A DNA stretch of 64,000 bases. Origin: Sphingobium arseniciresistens. GTDB lineage: Bacteria; Pseudomonadota; Alphaproteobacteria; Sphingomonadales; Sphingomonadaceae. Positions 1 to 8,751 of the stretch are shown one piece after another; position 1 is the stretch's first letter, and each line of letters opens with the position of its first letter. The translations under genes and the position numbers were made by a program. Under the pieces are notes generated by a model. That model made no database searches. It saw only the letters and a list, made by a program, of their open reading frames with translations, and had not been told where the DNA came from. Where the stretch lies: assembly GCA_029167225.1 (NCBI GenBank), contig JARFNK010000003.1:332179-396178 (forward strand). The letters run 5' to 3'.

Positions 1-781
1 GGATGCGCTGCGCCAGCCGCACCCAGGAAAAGGTCGGCTCGACCGTTGGCAGCAGGTTGCCGGAATCGCTGCGGCTCGAATCATTGATGCCATAGGCGAT
101 GCTTTCGACCCGGCCGTGCAGATCCTGGCTCTCGCCCATCAGGCGGACGGTAACGGGGGCGCCGATGCGGATCAGCGGCAGCTTGGTTTCCTCGAAATAG
201 CCTTCCACGCGCAGGCTGTCGCTGTCGATCAGCGCCATCGCCTGCGTGCCAGCACCGACATAGTCGCCGGGGTGCAGGTCGAGATTGGTGACGACGCCGT
301 TGACCGATGCCATCACGCGCGTCCGCCGCAGGTTGAGCGCGGCGCTGTCCCGCGCGGTCATCGCTTCGGCAAGGGCTGCCTCCGCGGTCGCTACGCGCGC
401 GACATTCTGCTCATGGGTTTCCGCCGCGACCAGGTCGCCCAGCGCCCGGTCGCGCTGCGCCTCGCGCCGCGCCTGCCCCAGCGTGGCCCTGGCGCTCGCG
501 ATACTGGCTTCGGACTGCCGCAGCGCCAGTTCGTAGCGGGGCTGGTCTATGACGAACAGCAGGTCGCCGGCATGGACCTGCTGGTTGTCATGTACCTGGA
601 CCGAGGTGACGAGCCCGCCGATGTCCGGCGTCACCCGCACCACGTCGGCACGCACCCGGCCGTCGCGCGTCCAGGGGCTGCGCTCATAATGGTTCCACAT
701 CCACACGGCCGCGAAGACGGCGGCGGCGAAGATGATGATGGTGGCGGCGCTGCGGGTCAGCGTTTGGACAAGTCTGTTCAT
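1..781 (-). CDS. HlyD-family membrane fusion (adaptor) protein, 3' part cut by window edge
   Basis: Periplasmic adaptor subunit expected to connect the inner-membrane FUSC pump encoded upstream to an outer-membrane channel. The reading frame begins at ATG 781 and stays open to base 1, so about 260 residues are visible and the C-terminus is missing. One N-terminal membrane helix (roughly residues 10-28) is followed by a biotinyl-lipoyl-like half (VTPDIGGLVTSVQV), an alanine/arginine-rich coiled-coil hairpin (about residues 75-140) and the second lipoyl half (VVTNLDLHPGDYV), the usual EmrA/AaeA order. It overlaps DUF1656 by 4 bp (ATGA), showing it is the last visible gene of the marR-FUSC-DUF1656-hlyD operon. 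By family precedent it belongs to an AaeAB-like aromatic carboxylic acid exporter; the substrate cannot be read from the sequence. Confidence 0.9.
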   Translation of the reverse strand, partial: MNRLVQTLTRSAATIIIFAAAVFAAVWMWNHYERSPWTRDGRVRADVVRVTPDIGGLVTSVQVHDNQQVHAGDLLFVIDQPRYELALRQSEASIASARATLGQARREAQRDRALGDLVAAETHEQNVARVATAEAALAEAMTARDSAALNLRRTRVMASVNGVVTNLDLHPGDYVGAGTQAMALIDSDSLRVEGYFEETKLPLIRIGAPVTVRLMGESQDLHGRVESIAYGINDSSRSDSGNLLPTVEPTFSWVRLAQRI

Positions 782-993
782 AGGGAGATATCAGCCAGAG
801 GGACGAGGAGGGAGAGGGAGCCCAGGACCAGCACGAACAGGCTGATGTCCACGAGCGCACGATAGGCGAGGAAGCGGTACAGCCCGAAAAAAGCGAGCAA
901 GCGGACAAGCAGGGCGGTGACGATCACCGCCACCACGGCAAGCAGCAGCAGCGTCGGCACGAAGACGCCGCCGAGCGCGATTTCGCCGGTCAT
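778..993 (-). CDS. DUF1656 small inner-membrane protein (AaeX-like)
   Basis: 71-residue protein with two hydrophobic helices (about residues 10-32 and 44-66), the size and layout of the DUF1656/AaeX family that sits between FUSC pumps and HlyD adaptors. The exact function of the family is unknown; it is presumed to be an accessory part of the efflux complex. It is joined by 4-bp ATGA overlaps on both sides (990-993 with the FUSC pump, 778-781 with hlyD), so translation is probably coupled across the operon. Confidence 0.88.
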   Translation of the reverse strand: MTGEIALGGVFVPTLLLLAVVAVIVTALLVRLLAFFGLYRFLAYRALVDISLFVLVLGSLSLLVPLADISL

Positions 994-3047
994 CGGGCAG
1001 GACTCCTGTAGGCGGAAACATCGGGGAAGAGGTTGCGGCGCAGGCTGACCAGCGCGAGCACGGCGGCGCGGCGCACGGAGGCTTGCGGATGCGCGGCAAA
1101 GCGGGTGATCGCCCGGTCGATCCGGCGCAGCAGGTTCGCGCTGGCGGGGGCTGGATCATCGGGATCGAGCCCGCGATAATAGTTGCCGACATCGGCCAGC
1201 ACCGGCCCCAGCGGCGCGGCTTCCTCCTGCGGCAGGTCGAGGCGGAGCTGCCGCAGCTCGCCGATGGCGACGCCGGTGCGCAGGTCGCGCATCGCGTCGT
1301 ACAGCGGCTTGCCGCCATCCGCGCCGATCGCGGCAATGCGCGGCGCGAGCAGGGCGATGCGATCGAGCATGCGGTTGATCCATGCGCGCAGGTCGGGCTG
1401 GCTCATCGATGTGCTGCGCGCGGCGATATCGGCCCAGCCCGCGCGCACCGTCCGGCGGACCGCGCCATGAACGCCGGCCGACTGCAGCAGCCTTGCCATG
1501 ATGATCGCGAACCAGATGCCGACCAGCTGCGCGATGGCGCCGTTGATGAAGGCCGGAAATTCATTGATATAGGCGGAGGAGATCAGCGCCGGGCTGCCGA
1601 GCCCCAGCATCGTCGGCAGGGCGACGCCGGCATAGCGGGGCGAGGAAAGAAATGCGCCGAGCACCAGCAGCATCGGTGCCATTGCCGCCGCCAGCATGAA
1701 GAAGCCGTCGATGCGGGGCAGGATCGCAAACCCGTAGACTGCCCCGATCACCGTCGCCATCGCCGTGCCCAGCATGAAGCTCTTGAGCGGCGCCACCGGA
1801 TTGTCCATGCCGGAAAACAGCGCAAGGAAGACGCCTGCGAGCATGACGCCGGTGCCGCCATCCTGCCAGCCGCTGCCGATCCACAGCATGCATCCTGCAA
1901 AGACGGTGATGAATGCGCCCGCGGCGCCGCGCAGCGCGCCGGCATAATCGCGGTGCAGTTCACGGTCGCGGCGGCCCTCCAGCAATTCGGCGACGCGGGG
2001 CGTGACCGGCTGGCGGCTGTACGTGACCATCTGGTCGCGCAGGTTGCGGCAATCGCGATGCGCCTCGATCAGGGCGGAAAGGCGCGCCAGCAGGCTCAGC
2101 AAGAGCATGTCCCGCCATGCCATGTTCGGACCGGTCGCAGGTTCCATCGCCGCGCAGCGGTTGCGCAGGGCTTCGGCGGCGGCGTCGCGCGCGATCCTGT
2201 CGTCGCCCGGCTCGGCCAGCCATGCCCGCGTATCGCCGATCAGCGCGTCGATCTTCGCCGGGATGGCGCCATGCTCTGCACGGAACGTCGCCAGCCGATC
2301 GTCCACCGCCGCGCCAAGCGGCAGCAGCAGGGAGAGCTGGTCCTGCAACGCGCGGACGGTGCGCACGCGCGGGGAAAGGCGGGAAATGTCGAAGGGCAGG
2401 TGGATCGAGAGCTGGTGGAGTTCCGTGACATCCTGCGCCAGTCGCCGCCGTTCCGCCTCCAGCCCCGGCACGGGCTCGATTGCGATCGCGTCGCGCGACC
2501 AGCGCTCGGCGTCGCGCAAGATGTCGTTCACCCGGCGCAGCAGCAGGCTCGTGACAGATCCGGGAAAGACCACGGCATGGATCAGGCTGCCGCACAGGAT
2601 GCCGACGGTGATCTCTTGCACGCGCAGGGTCGCGACGGTGAAGATCTGCTGCGGGATCCCGACGCTGGGAAAGGCGATCAGGCAGGCGCTGTAGCCGGCC
2701 AGCACGAACATATAGGCGCGCGGCGTGCGGTCGAGCAGCGAGATAAACACGCACAGCGCCAGCCAGCTCGCCAGTGCCAGCGACAGCAGCTCTGGCGCGT
2801 TCACCAGCGGCGGCACCATGATGACGGTCGCCATGGCGCCGACGATCGTGCCGATCACGCGGAAGACCGCCTTGGAAATCACAGCGCCTGCCAGCGGTTG
2901 TGCGACGATATAGGATGTCAGGAATGACCAGTAGGGCCGCTCCAGTCCGATGCTGAAGGAGATATACAGCGCCAGCATGCCAGCGATGAAGCATTTGATG
3001 GAGAAGAGCGCCGCCGGCCATCCGATCCGTTCGCTGATCGCGGTCAT
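990..3047 (-). CDS. FUSC-family inner-membrane efflux pump (AaeB-like)
   Basis: About 685 residues. It has two hydrophobic blocks of several membrane helices (residues about 15-165 and 365-510), each followed by a cytoplasmic region, the duplicated layout of FUSC/aromatic acid exporter pumps such as AaeB. A GTG further upstream (3062) is open in frame, but the ATG at 3047 overlaps the marR stop as ATGA, matching the rest of the operon, so 3047 is chosen. By family it exports aromatic carboxylic acids or related toxic compounds using the proton gradient, together with the HlyD adaptor; the substrate is not evident. The MarR gene upstream suggests induction by a phenolic ligand. Confidence 0.9.
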   Translation of the reverse strand: MTAISERIGWPAALFSIKCFIAGMLALYISFSIGLERPYWSFLTSYIVAQPLAGAVISKAVFRVIGTIVGAMATVIMVPPLVNAPELLSLALASWLALCVFISLLDRTPRAYMFVLAGYSACLIAFPSVGIPQQIFTVATLRVQEITVGILCGSLIHAVVFPGSVTSLLLRRVNDILRDAERWSRDAIAIEPVPGLEAERRRLAQDVTELHQLSIHLPFDISRLSPRVRTVRALQDQLSLLLPLGAAVDDRLATFRAEHGAIPAKIDALIGDTRAWLAEPGDDRIARDAAAEALRNRCAAMEPATGPNMAWRDMLLLSLLARLSALIEAHRDCRNLRDQMVTYSRQPVTPRVAELLEGRRDRELHRDYAGALRGAAGAFITVFAGCMLWIGSGWQDGGTGVMLAGVFLALFSGMDNPVAPLKSFMLGTAMATVIGAVYGFAILPRIDGFFMLAAAMAPMLLVLGAFLSSPRYAGVALPTMLGLGSPALISSAYINEFPAFINGAIAQLVGIWFAIIMARLLQSAGVHGAVRRTVRAGWADIAARSTSMSQPDLRAWINRMLDRIALLAPRIAAIGADGGKPLYDAMRDLRTGVAIGELRQLRLDLPQEEAAPLGPVLADVGNYYRGLDPDDPAPASANLLRRIDRAITRFAAHPQASVRRAAVLALVSLRRNLFPDVSAYRSPAR

Positions 3048-3493
3048 AGCTGTGCCCGCCACTGCGCGATGCGGTCGCCAAGGATGCCGCAGACCCGCAG
3101 CACCGCCTCGATATCGGTATCGGGCACGCTTTCCAGCAACACGTCGCGCACCTCGGCAAGGCGGGTCTCGATCCGGGCGGCCAGCGCCCCGCCCGCCGCC
3201 GTGAGGCTCAGCTTGTTGGTGCGGCGATCCTCCGGGTCGACGTGTCGTTCCACCAGCCCGCTCGCCTGCAACTGGTCGAGCGTGCGGACGAGCGAGGGCT
3301 GGCTGATGCCGATCTCGCGGGCAAGGTCGATCTGCCGCACGTCATCGCCCAGCCTATCGAGGAAGATCAGGCACCAGCCGGTCGAATTGGAAACGCCTAG
3401 TTCGGCCAGCACCTTGTCCGCAAGCTGCCTCCATCCCTGGGTCACGACGGGCAGGCGAATCGCGAGGGCGCGCTGAAGATCATTGCGTGGCAT
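3044..3493 (-). CDS. MarR-family transcriptional regulator
   Basis: 149-residue winged-helix regulator. The recognition region reads IDLAREIGISQPSLVRTLDQL, followed by the wing with VDPEDRRTNKL, a typical MarR signature (D-x-R-D-x-R-like). It is the first gene of the efflux operon and overlaps the pump start by 4 bp. The imperfect palindrome at 3498-3511, a few bases upstream of its ATG, is the likely autoregulatory operator. By family precedent it represses the operon until a phenolic or similar ligand binds; this is inference from context. Confidence 0.92.
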   Translation of the reverse strand: MPRNDLQRALAIRLPVVTQGWRQLADKVLAELGVSNSTGWCLIFLDRLGDDVRQIDLAREIGISQPSLVRTLDQLQASGLVERHVDPEDRRTNKLSLTAAGGALAARIETRLAEVRDVLLESVPDTDIEAVLRVCGILGDRIAQWRAQL

Positions 3494-3497
3494 AATT

Positions 3498-3511
3498 GTT
3501 AGATAGCTAAC
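3498..3511 (-). promoter_or_regulatory. Candidate MarR operator upstream of the efflux operon
   Basis: GTTAGATAGCTAAC is an inverted repeat with perfect 5-bp outer arms (GTTAG/CTAAC) lying 5 bp upstream of the marR start codon in an AT-rich island. Position and symmetry fit an autorepressor site; binding is inferred. Confidence 0.45.
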
Positions 3512-3577
3512 TAATAATGCCGATCAAGCAGAATGGCGCGCCGCAACATGAAATTTTGGTAATGTTGGAAGCTGGCC

Positions 3578-4084
3578 CTATTTCAGGCGCAGGGGCAGTC
3601 CGGCGACGATCAGAACGGCTTCCTCCGCTGCCTCGGCGACCCTCTGGTTCACCGTCCCCGCGGCGTCGCGAAAGCGCCGGGCGAGCACATTGTCCGGTAC
3701 GATGCCGAGGCCCACTTCATTGGCGACGAAGATCAGCGGTCCAACTGCGCCCCGGATGGCACGGGCCAGTTCCTGCGCAGCCTGCGCAATATCCCGCTCG
3801 GCGAACATCAGGTTCGATGTCCACAGCGTCAGGCAATCGACCAGCAGCACGCGGCCGGGGGCTGCTTCCCGGTCGATCAGCGCAGCGATGTCCAGGGGCT
3901 CCTCGATCGTGCGCCAACGCGGGCCGCGATCGGACTGGTGGATGGCGATACGCTCGGCCATTTCCCCGTCGCCGGCCTGCGCGGTGGCGATGAAGACCAG
4001 TTCGCTGCCCATGGCTTCCGCTCGTGCCTGCGCATGGCGGCTCTTGCCGGAACGGGCGCCGCCAAGGACGATCAGAGAGGTCAT
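3578..4084 (-). CDS. cobU: Adenosylcobinamide kinase / adenosylcobinamide-phosphate guanylyltransferase
   Basis: 168 residues, the usual size for CobU/CobP. The N-terminal P-loop reads GGARSGKS (residues 8-15), and VANEVGLGIVPDN near residue 115-130 is a family hallmark. The enzyme phosphorylates adenosylcobinamide and then attaches GMP to give AdoCbi-GDP, the substrate of CobS encoded in the same operon. It overlaps cbiB by 4 bp (ATGA at 4081-4084) and is the last gene of the riboswitch-controlled run. Confidence 0.96.
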   Translation of the reverse strand: MTSLIVLGGARSGKSRHAQARAEAMGSELVFIATAQAGDGEMAERIAIHQSDRGPRWRTIEEPLDIAALIDREAAPGRVLLVDCLTLWTSNLMFAERDIAQAAQELARAIRGAVGPLIFVANEVGLGIVPDNVLARRFRDAAGTVNQRVAEAAEEAVLIVAGLPLRLK

Positions 4085-5040
4085 GGGGTTGGTCCTCCAA
4101 GGAGCACAATGCCGGGCAGCAGCGCCGCCAGCAGGAACAGCGCGCAGCAGGCACGCACATAGAGCCGCAACGCCCGGCGGATGTCATGCGCGGTGGCGTC
4201 GCGGCGGCCATCGCCGATCCACGGCTTGTCATGCGCCTCGCCATCATAGGTGATGGGGCCGGCGAGGCTGAGGTCCAGTGCGCCCGCCATCGCTGCTTCG
4301 GGCCAGCCGGCATTGGGCGAGGCATGGCGGGCATGGTCGCGCCACAGGATGCGCCAGCCTCCGCCGCCGACGATGCAGAGCAGCAGCGCGCAGAGCCGGG
4401 CCGGGATGAGGTTCATGATGTCGTCCAGCCGCGCCGCCGCCCAGCCGAAGGCGCGCCAGCGCGGCTCGCGATGGCCGATCATGCTGTCCGCCGTGTTGAT
4501 GGCCTTGTATGCCCATAATCCCGGCAGGCCGCCGACGAACAGCCAGAAAAACGGCGCTGCCACCCCGTCGCAGAAGCTCTCCGCCAGACTTTCGATCGCC
4601 GCGCGGGCGATGCCATGTTCGTCCAGTTGCGCCGTGTCGCGACCCACAATGCGGCCCACGGCGACGCGGGCGCCTTCAATGTCCGCCGCCTCCAGCGCTG
4701 CTGCAACATCGCGCACATGCTGGTAGAGGCTGCGTTGGGCAAGGCCGGGCGCGGCGAACAGGCCGATCCCGATCCAGCCCCATGGCGCCGGGAGGGCGCC
4801 GATGACCCGGGCGGCGATCCATGCGCCGCCGATCGCCACCGCGAGCAACAGCGCGAGCGTCGCGATGCCGGCGATCCGGCGCCGGGCAAAGCCGAAGCGG
4901 GGCTGGTTCCAAGCCGCTTCGCAGCGGGTGATGATCGCCGCGAAGCCGCCGACGGGATGGCCGATCCGACTGTACAGCGCAGGCGGCCAGCCGACCGCCG
5001 CGTCGACCGCCAGCGCGACCAGCGCGACCGGATCAGCCAT
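4081..5040 (-). CDS. cbiB: Adenosylcobinamide-phosphate synthase (CbiB/CobD family)
   Basis: 319-residue integral membrane protein with several hydrophobic segments. It contains the family signatures HPVGGF near residue 28 and a conserved central block DTAQLDEHGIARAAIESLAESFCDGVAAPFFW (written here in two halves in the family as RDTAQLD and ESLAE..DGVAAPFF), then NTADSMIGHR. It condenses adenosylcobyric acid with (R)-1-amino-2-propanol phosphate. It starts inside the last codons of the threonine-phosphate decarboxylase gene (8-bp overlap, 5033-5040), consistent with the two enzymes supplying and using the same linker. Confidence 0.95.
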   Translation of the reverse strand: MADPVALVALAVDAAVGWPPALYSRIGHPVGGFAAIITRCEAAWNQPRFGFARRRIAGIATLALLLAVAIGGAWIAARVIGALPAPWGWIGIGLFAAPGLAQRSLYQHVRDVAAALEAADIEGARVAVGRIVGRDTAQLDEHGIARAAIESLAESFCDGVAAPFFWLFVGGLPGLWAYKAINTADSMIGHREPRWRAFGWAAARLDDIMNLIPARLCALLLCIVGGGGWRILWRDHARHASPNAGWPEAAMAGALDLSLAGPITYDGEAHDKPWIGDGRRDATAHDIRRALRLYVRACCALFLLAALLPGIVLLGGPTP

Positions 5041-6034
5041 GGCGCAGACTTTCTCGCAGCGCCTCGTCCAGCCGCGCGAGCGCTTCCGGGCTGCCGGGCA
5101 GGCCCAGCCGGAGCCAGCGGGGGTGGCTGTCGAACGGACGGGTCAGGATCGCCCTGCGCGCGAGCCGGTCGAACAGCGCCATTGCATCGGGTGTCTCGAT
5201 CAGGCGGAAGAGCGGGCAGGCGCCGATGGGGCTCAGCCCGTGGCGCAGCAGCACGGCGTCCAGCGCAGCGGCATCGGCGTGGAGCCGCTCGCGCATCGCG
5301 GCGATCCATGAGCGGTCGCCATAGGCGGCGTGCCCGATCGCGATGGCCGCGGCGGAGATCGGCCATGCGCCCAGCGTTGCGCGGAGCTGGGCGATCAGCG
5401 ATTCCGGTCCAAGGATGAAGCCGAGCCTAACCCCCGCGAGCCCGAAGAACTTGCCGAAGGACCGGCAGATGACCAGACGGCGATCATTATCGACGGCGCT
5501 GGCGAGGCTGATGTCAGGCGAGGTATCGGTAAAGGCTTCATCGACGATCAGCCAGTGCCCGGCCGTCTGCGGCGCGTCGATCCGGGCGATCAGCCGATCC
5601 GGCGCGATTTCCCTGCCATCGGGATTGTTGGGATTGGCGAGGATGAGCGTGCCGAGGTGATCGCCGATCCCGCTCGCGTCCGTCACCATGCTTTGCGCGA
5701 ACATCTCGCCATGGGTGCGATAGCAGGGCGCGACATGCGCGGCCGGCCCAGGCAGCAGCTGCCCCAGCAGGCGCAGGCCGATTTCCGTGCCGGGCACGGC
5801 GCAGAGATGGCGGGGGGAGAGGCCGAAATAATCGGCCGCCGCTTCCTCCATCGCCTTTAGCGCGTTTTCGTCGGGCAGCGCGCGCCAGTCGACCGGCAGC
5901 AGGCTTTCGGTCGGCCAGGCATGGGGGTTGATGCCGGTCGAAAGATCCAGCCAGCGCGCGCCGCCATAGCGCACGCGCGCATCTTCCACGCGGCCGCCAT
6001 GGAAGGTCCAGGGGCTGTGGGCGAGGCCGGTCAT
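5033..6034 (-). CDS. cobD: L-threonine-O-3-phosphate decarboxylase (PLP, class I aminotransferase fold)
   Basis: 333 residues. It resembles histidinol-phosphate aminotransferases, with HGG near the N-terminus, ANPNNPDGR around residue 150, DEAFTD around 185 and the PLP-lysine motif CRSFGKFFGLAGVRLG around 205-222. In a cobalamin operon this family makes (R)-1-amino-2-propanol phosphate, the nucleotide-loop linker. The frame is open upstream to 6223, but ATG 6034 gives the ATGA overlap with cobS and a normal N-terminus (MTGLAHSPWTFHGG), so it is chosen. In Pseudomonas nomenclature this gene is cobC. Confidence 0.93.
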   Translation of the reverse strand: MTGLAHSPWTFHGGRVEDARVRYGGARWLDLSTGINPHAWPTESLLPVDWRALPDENALKAMEEAAADYFGLSPRHLCAVPGTEIGLRLLGQLLPGPAAHVAPCYRTHGEMFAQSMVTDASGIGDHLGTLILANPNNPDGREIAPDRLIARIDAPQTAGHWLIVDEAFTDTSPDISLASAVDNDRRLVICRSFGKFFGLAGVRLGFILGPESLIAQLRATLGAWPISAAAIAIGHAAYGDRSWIAAMRERLHADAAALDAVLLRHGLSPIGACPLFRLIETPDAMALFDRLARRAILTRPFDSHPRWLRLGLPGSPEALARLDEALRESLRHG

Positions 6035-6750
6035 GCGAGGCGGCCCTCGATCAGCAATGCGACGAGCAGCAGCGTTTCGCTGGTCTCGATGCCGGCGCCA
6101 TGGCCGTCGCCGGAAATACCACCGATCGTGCGGCGCAGATGCCATCCCCATGCGGCAAGGATGATCGGCGTCGCCAGCAAAGCGGGATGAAGGATGCCCA
6201 TCGCGCCCAGCGGAACGAGCCACAGGATGATATGGACCGGGCGAATGGCGCCGGCAAAGCGCGCGCCGAGCCCATCATGCAGCGGCGGCAGCCAGCGCGC
6301 CCAGAGCAGCGGGCCGATCCGCGCGGCGGCGGGCACGAGGATCAGCGTCCCCACCATGTGCGTATCGATCATCCCGTGCAGCAGCACCAGCTTGGCGGCG
6401 ATCTGCATGGCGATCGCCACTACGCCGAAGCTGCCGACATGGGGATCGGCGAGTACCGCCAGCAACCGATCGCGGCCCTTGTGCAGCGCGCCCTTGGCGT
6501 CGGCGAGATCGGCAAGCCCATCGAGATGCAGCGCGCCGGTGATGCCGACCCAGGCGAAGAGCGCGGCCAGCGAGCCTGTCCATGGATGGATCCACGCGCC
6601 GGCCCATCCTGCGGCGGCAACAGCAGCGCCGATCACCAGCCCGGCGGCGGGGAAGTAACGCATGGACGCAGTGAAATCGGCATCGTCCGCCGTCACCCGT
6701 GGCGTCGGCAGGCGAGTGAGGAATTGCAGGGCGATGATGAAGCGCTTCAT
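6031..6750 (-). CDS. cobS: Adenosylcobinamide-GDP ribazoletransferase (cobalamin synthase)
   Basis: 239-residue membrane protein. The N-terminus FIIALQFLTRLPTP is the CobS hallmark, followed by HLDGLADLADA around residue 75-85 (the acidic metal-binding active site of the family) and several hydrophobic helices. It joins AdoCbi-GDP and alpha-ribazole (phosphate) to form cobalamin. Start 6750 overlaps the upstream phosphatase gene by 4 bp (ATGA); the open frame further upstream is not needed. Confidence 0.95.
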   Translation of the reverse strand: MKRFIIALQFLTRLPTPRVTADDADFTASMRYFPAAGLVIGAAVAAAGWAGAWIHPWTGSLAALFAWVGITGALHLDGLADLADAKGALHKGRDRLLAVLADPHVGSFGVVAIAMQIAAKLVLLHGMIDTHMVGTLILVPAAARIGPLLWARWLPPLHDGLGARFAGAIRPVHIILWLVPLGAMGILHPALLATPIILAAWGWHLRRTIGGISGDGHGAGIETSETLLLVALLIEGRLA

Positions 6751-7328
6751 GTCGCCAGCCCGGTGATCTGTGCCATCATGCGCTCGCCCGGCCATATCCG
6801 TAGCGAGAGGCGTGCAGCATGGGGCAGGTCGATCGCCCAGCACTGGTGCAGGTCAAACCCGCAGAGCAGCGAAAGCGCCGCGCGCATCGCGCCGCCATGG
6901 GTGACGATCAGGGTCGGCGCCGATTCCAGTGCCCGCAGCGCCTCGTCTACCCGCGCGCGCAGGGCCGTCCAGCTCTCGCCACCGGGCGGCGGGCAGGCAT
7001 CGGGATCGTCGCGGAAGCGGGCGAGGGGCTCGGCGGGGATGTCGGCGGGGGCGATGCCGTCCCATGCGCCGAAATGCATCTCGCGCCAGCGCGGGTCGAT
7101 CGACAGCGGTTGCCCGCGCCGGGCCGAAAGGCGTTCCCCCACCGCCCGCGCGCGATCGAGATCGGAGGAGATAAGCCTCTCCGTCGCGATGCCCTCCCCG
7201 CGCGCCATGCACAGGGCAATGCCTTCCGCCGATGGCGCGGCATCCGTCCAGCCGACCAGCGCGCCTGCCCGGAGCGTGCTTTCCTGCGGGGCACCATGAC
7301 GCAACAGATGCAGCGCAAAGCTGGTCAT
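6747..7328 (-). CDS. Histidine phosphatase, probable alpha-ribazole-5'-phosphate phosphatase
   Basis: 193 residues with the phosphoglycerate-mutase-type phosphohistidine motif LRHG at residues 9-12, a second conserved SSDLDRARAVGE and the C-terminal catalytic VTHGG around residue 143. Placement between cobT and cobS, with 4-bp overlaps on both sides, points to the CobC role of removing the 5' phosphate of alpha-ribazole phosphate or cobalamin phosphate. The family is functionally broad, so the substrate is assigned from context. Confidence 0.85.
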   Translation of the reverse strand: MTSFALHLLRHGAPQESTLRAGALVGWTDAAPSAEGIALCMARGEGIATERLISSDLDRARAVGERLSARRGQPLSIDPRWREMHFGAWDGIAPADIPAEPLARFRDDPDACPPPGGESWTALRARVDEALRALESAPTLIVTHGGAMRAALSLLCGFDLHQCWAIDLPHAARLSLRIWPGERMMAQITGLAT

Positions 7329-8347
7329 CGCGCGTCCGCGCCGGAGACCCCCGCCTGCGCGAAGGTCGCCATCTCCGCATGGGTCGCGAGCGCGGCGCGG
7401 ATCACATTCACCGCCACCGTGGCGCCGCTGCCTTCACCCAGCCGCATGTCGAGCGCGAGCAGGGGTGTCAGACCCAGCCGGGCGAGCAGCCGCTTGTGCC
7501 CAGGTTCGGCCGAGACATGGCCGGCGATGCAATGATCGGTGATAGCGGGAACGGCGCAGGCCAGCGGCGCGAGCGCAGCGCAGCAGATGAAGCCATCCAG
7601 CACTACCGGCACGCCCGTCTGCCGCGCGGCCAGCACGGCGCCGGCGATTGCGGCAATCTCGCGCCCGCCCAGCCGCCGCAGCGTCTCGAAGGCGGTCGGT
7701 GGCGTATGCTGATGGAAGGCCAGCGCCTGATCGACCACCGCGATCTTGCGCGTGAGGCCGTCGCTGTCGACACCGGTGCCGGGGCCGACCCAGTCCCGCG
7801 CGGTGCCGCCGAAGCTGCGCGCGCACAGGGCGGCGGCGGCCGTGCTGTTGGCGATGCCCATCTCGCCCAGTACCAGCAGGTCGAGATCGGGTGTCACTAC
7901 GGCGGCGCCGGCGGAGAGGGCGGCGAGGCATTCCTCCTCCGACATGGCGGGCGCCACGCTGAAGTCCGCCGTGGGGGTGTCGAGGTCCAGCGCGACGACC
8001 TGAAGCTCCAGCCCCGCCGCGCGCGACAGGGCATTGATCGCCGCGCCGCCGTTCTGGAAATTGGCGACCATCTGCGCGGTCACGTCGGCGGGATAGGCGC
8101 TGACCCCGCGTGCCGCCACGCCGTGATTGCCGGCAAAAATGGCGATGCGTCCGCGATCGATGCGGGGAATGATCCGCCCCTGCCATCCCGCGAGGAAGAT
8201 CGCGATCTCCTCCAGCCGGCCCAGCGACCCGGCCGGCTTGGTCAGGCTGTCCTGCCGCGCGCGCGCTGCCGCTACGATCTCCGCCTGCGCTTCGGGAAGG
8301 GCGCGCAAGGCCGCATCGAAGGCCGCGATGCTGGGAAAGCCGCTCAT
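7325..8347 (-). CDS. cobT: Nicotinate-nucleotide-dimethylbenzimidazole phosphoribosyltransferase
   Basis: 340 residues, standard CobT length. Recognisable blocks are TKPAGSLGRLEE (residues about 35-46), FAGNHGVAARGVSAYP around 70-85, LGEMGIANSTAAAAL around 160-175 and the GEGSGA segment near the C-terminus. It makes alpha-ribazole phosphate from nicotinate mononucleotide and 5,6-dimethylbenzimidazole. It overlaps DUF1636 upstream and the phosphatase downstream by 4 bp each. No DMB synthase (bluB) is seen in the window. Confidence 0.96.
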   Translation of the reverse strand: MSGFPSIAAFDAALRALPEAQAEIVAAARARQDSLTKPAGSLGRLEEIAIFLAGWQGRIIPRIDRGRIAIFAGNHGVAARGVSAYPADVTAQMVANFQNGGAAINALSRAAGLELQVVALDLDTPTADFSVAPAMSEEECLAALSAGAAVVTPDLDLLVLGEMGIANSTAAAALCARSFGGTARDWVGPGTGVDSDGLTRKIAVVDQALAFHQHTPPTAFETLRRLGGREIAAIAGAVLAARQTGVPVVLDGFICCAALAPLACAVPAITDHCIAGHVSAEPGHKRLLARLGLTPLLALDMRLGEGSGATVAVNVIRAALATHAEMATFAQAGVSGADAR

Positions 8348-8751
8348 TCCGCGAGGAATCCGGCCGGCGGCGTGCGCACGATGAAATGCCCCTTCACCCC
8401 GGCAGGCCAGTTGGCGAAGCGCACCTGTCCCTCTGCGCTTTCGGCATAGTGGACGGCATAGTCCAGGATCGCCCGTGCCGCCTCTTCATCCGGCGTGAAG
8501 CGGCCGAGGACATAGCCGACCTTGCCCGGCGCGCGCAGATGCACGGTGCAGAATTGCGCGCAGGCGAACAGGCAGGGCATGTCCTGCACCAATATGTCGT
8601 CATAGCGGGGGTCGGCCGCCTTGGCCGCGCGCAATGCGGCGGCCATCTGCGCGCCGCCGCGCACGCCATGTTCATCCTCGCGGGCGTCCTGCGAATGGCG
8701 GCAGGTGCTGCATACGACGACGGCGGGGCCATCTTCAGCGGGGCGTAGCAT
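8344..8751 (-). CDS. DUF1636 cysteine-rich protein, first gene of the riboswitch-controlled cobT operon
   Basis: 135 residues when started at ATG 8751, which has a GGAAG ribosome site 5 bases upstream; the longer open frame runs into the riboswitch leader and is discarded. Five cysteines lie in a C14-x2-C17 pair and a C60-x3-C64-x3-C68 cluster, a pattern suggesting a thioredoxin-like [2Fe-2S] ferredoxin or metal-binding fold. DUF1636 proteins recur beside cobalamin genes, but their job is not established. A role in redox delivery (for example cob(II)alamin reduction) or cobalt handling would fit and is inference. It overlaps cobT by 4 bp. Confidence 0.85.
   Translation of the reverse strand: MLRPAEDGPAVVVCSTCRHSQDAREDEHGVRGGAQMAAALRAAKAADPRYDDILVQDMPCLFACAQFCTVHLRAPGKVGYVLGRFTPDEEAARAILDYAVHYAESAEGQVRFANWPAGVKGHFIVRTPPAGFLAE

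Noticed and set aside
1083-2927. 614-residue plus-strand open frame opposite the FUSC pump
   Set aside because: Antisense shadow of a high-GC gene; the minus-strand frame has membrane helices and conserved family layout, while this frame is arginine/glutamine-rich without any domain.
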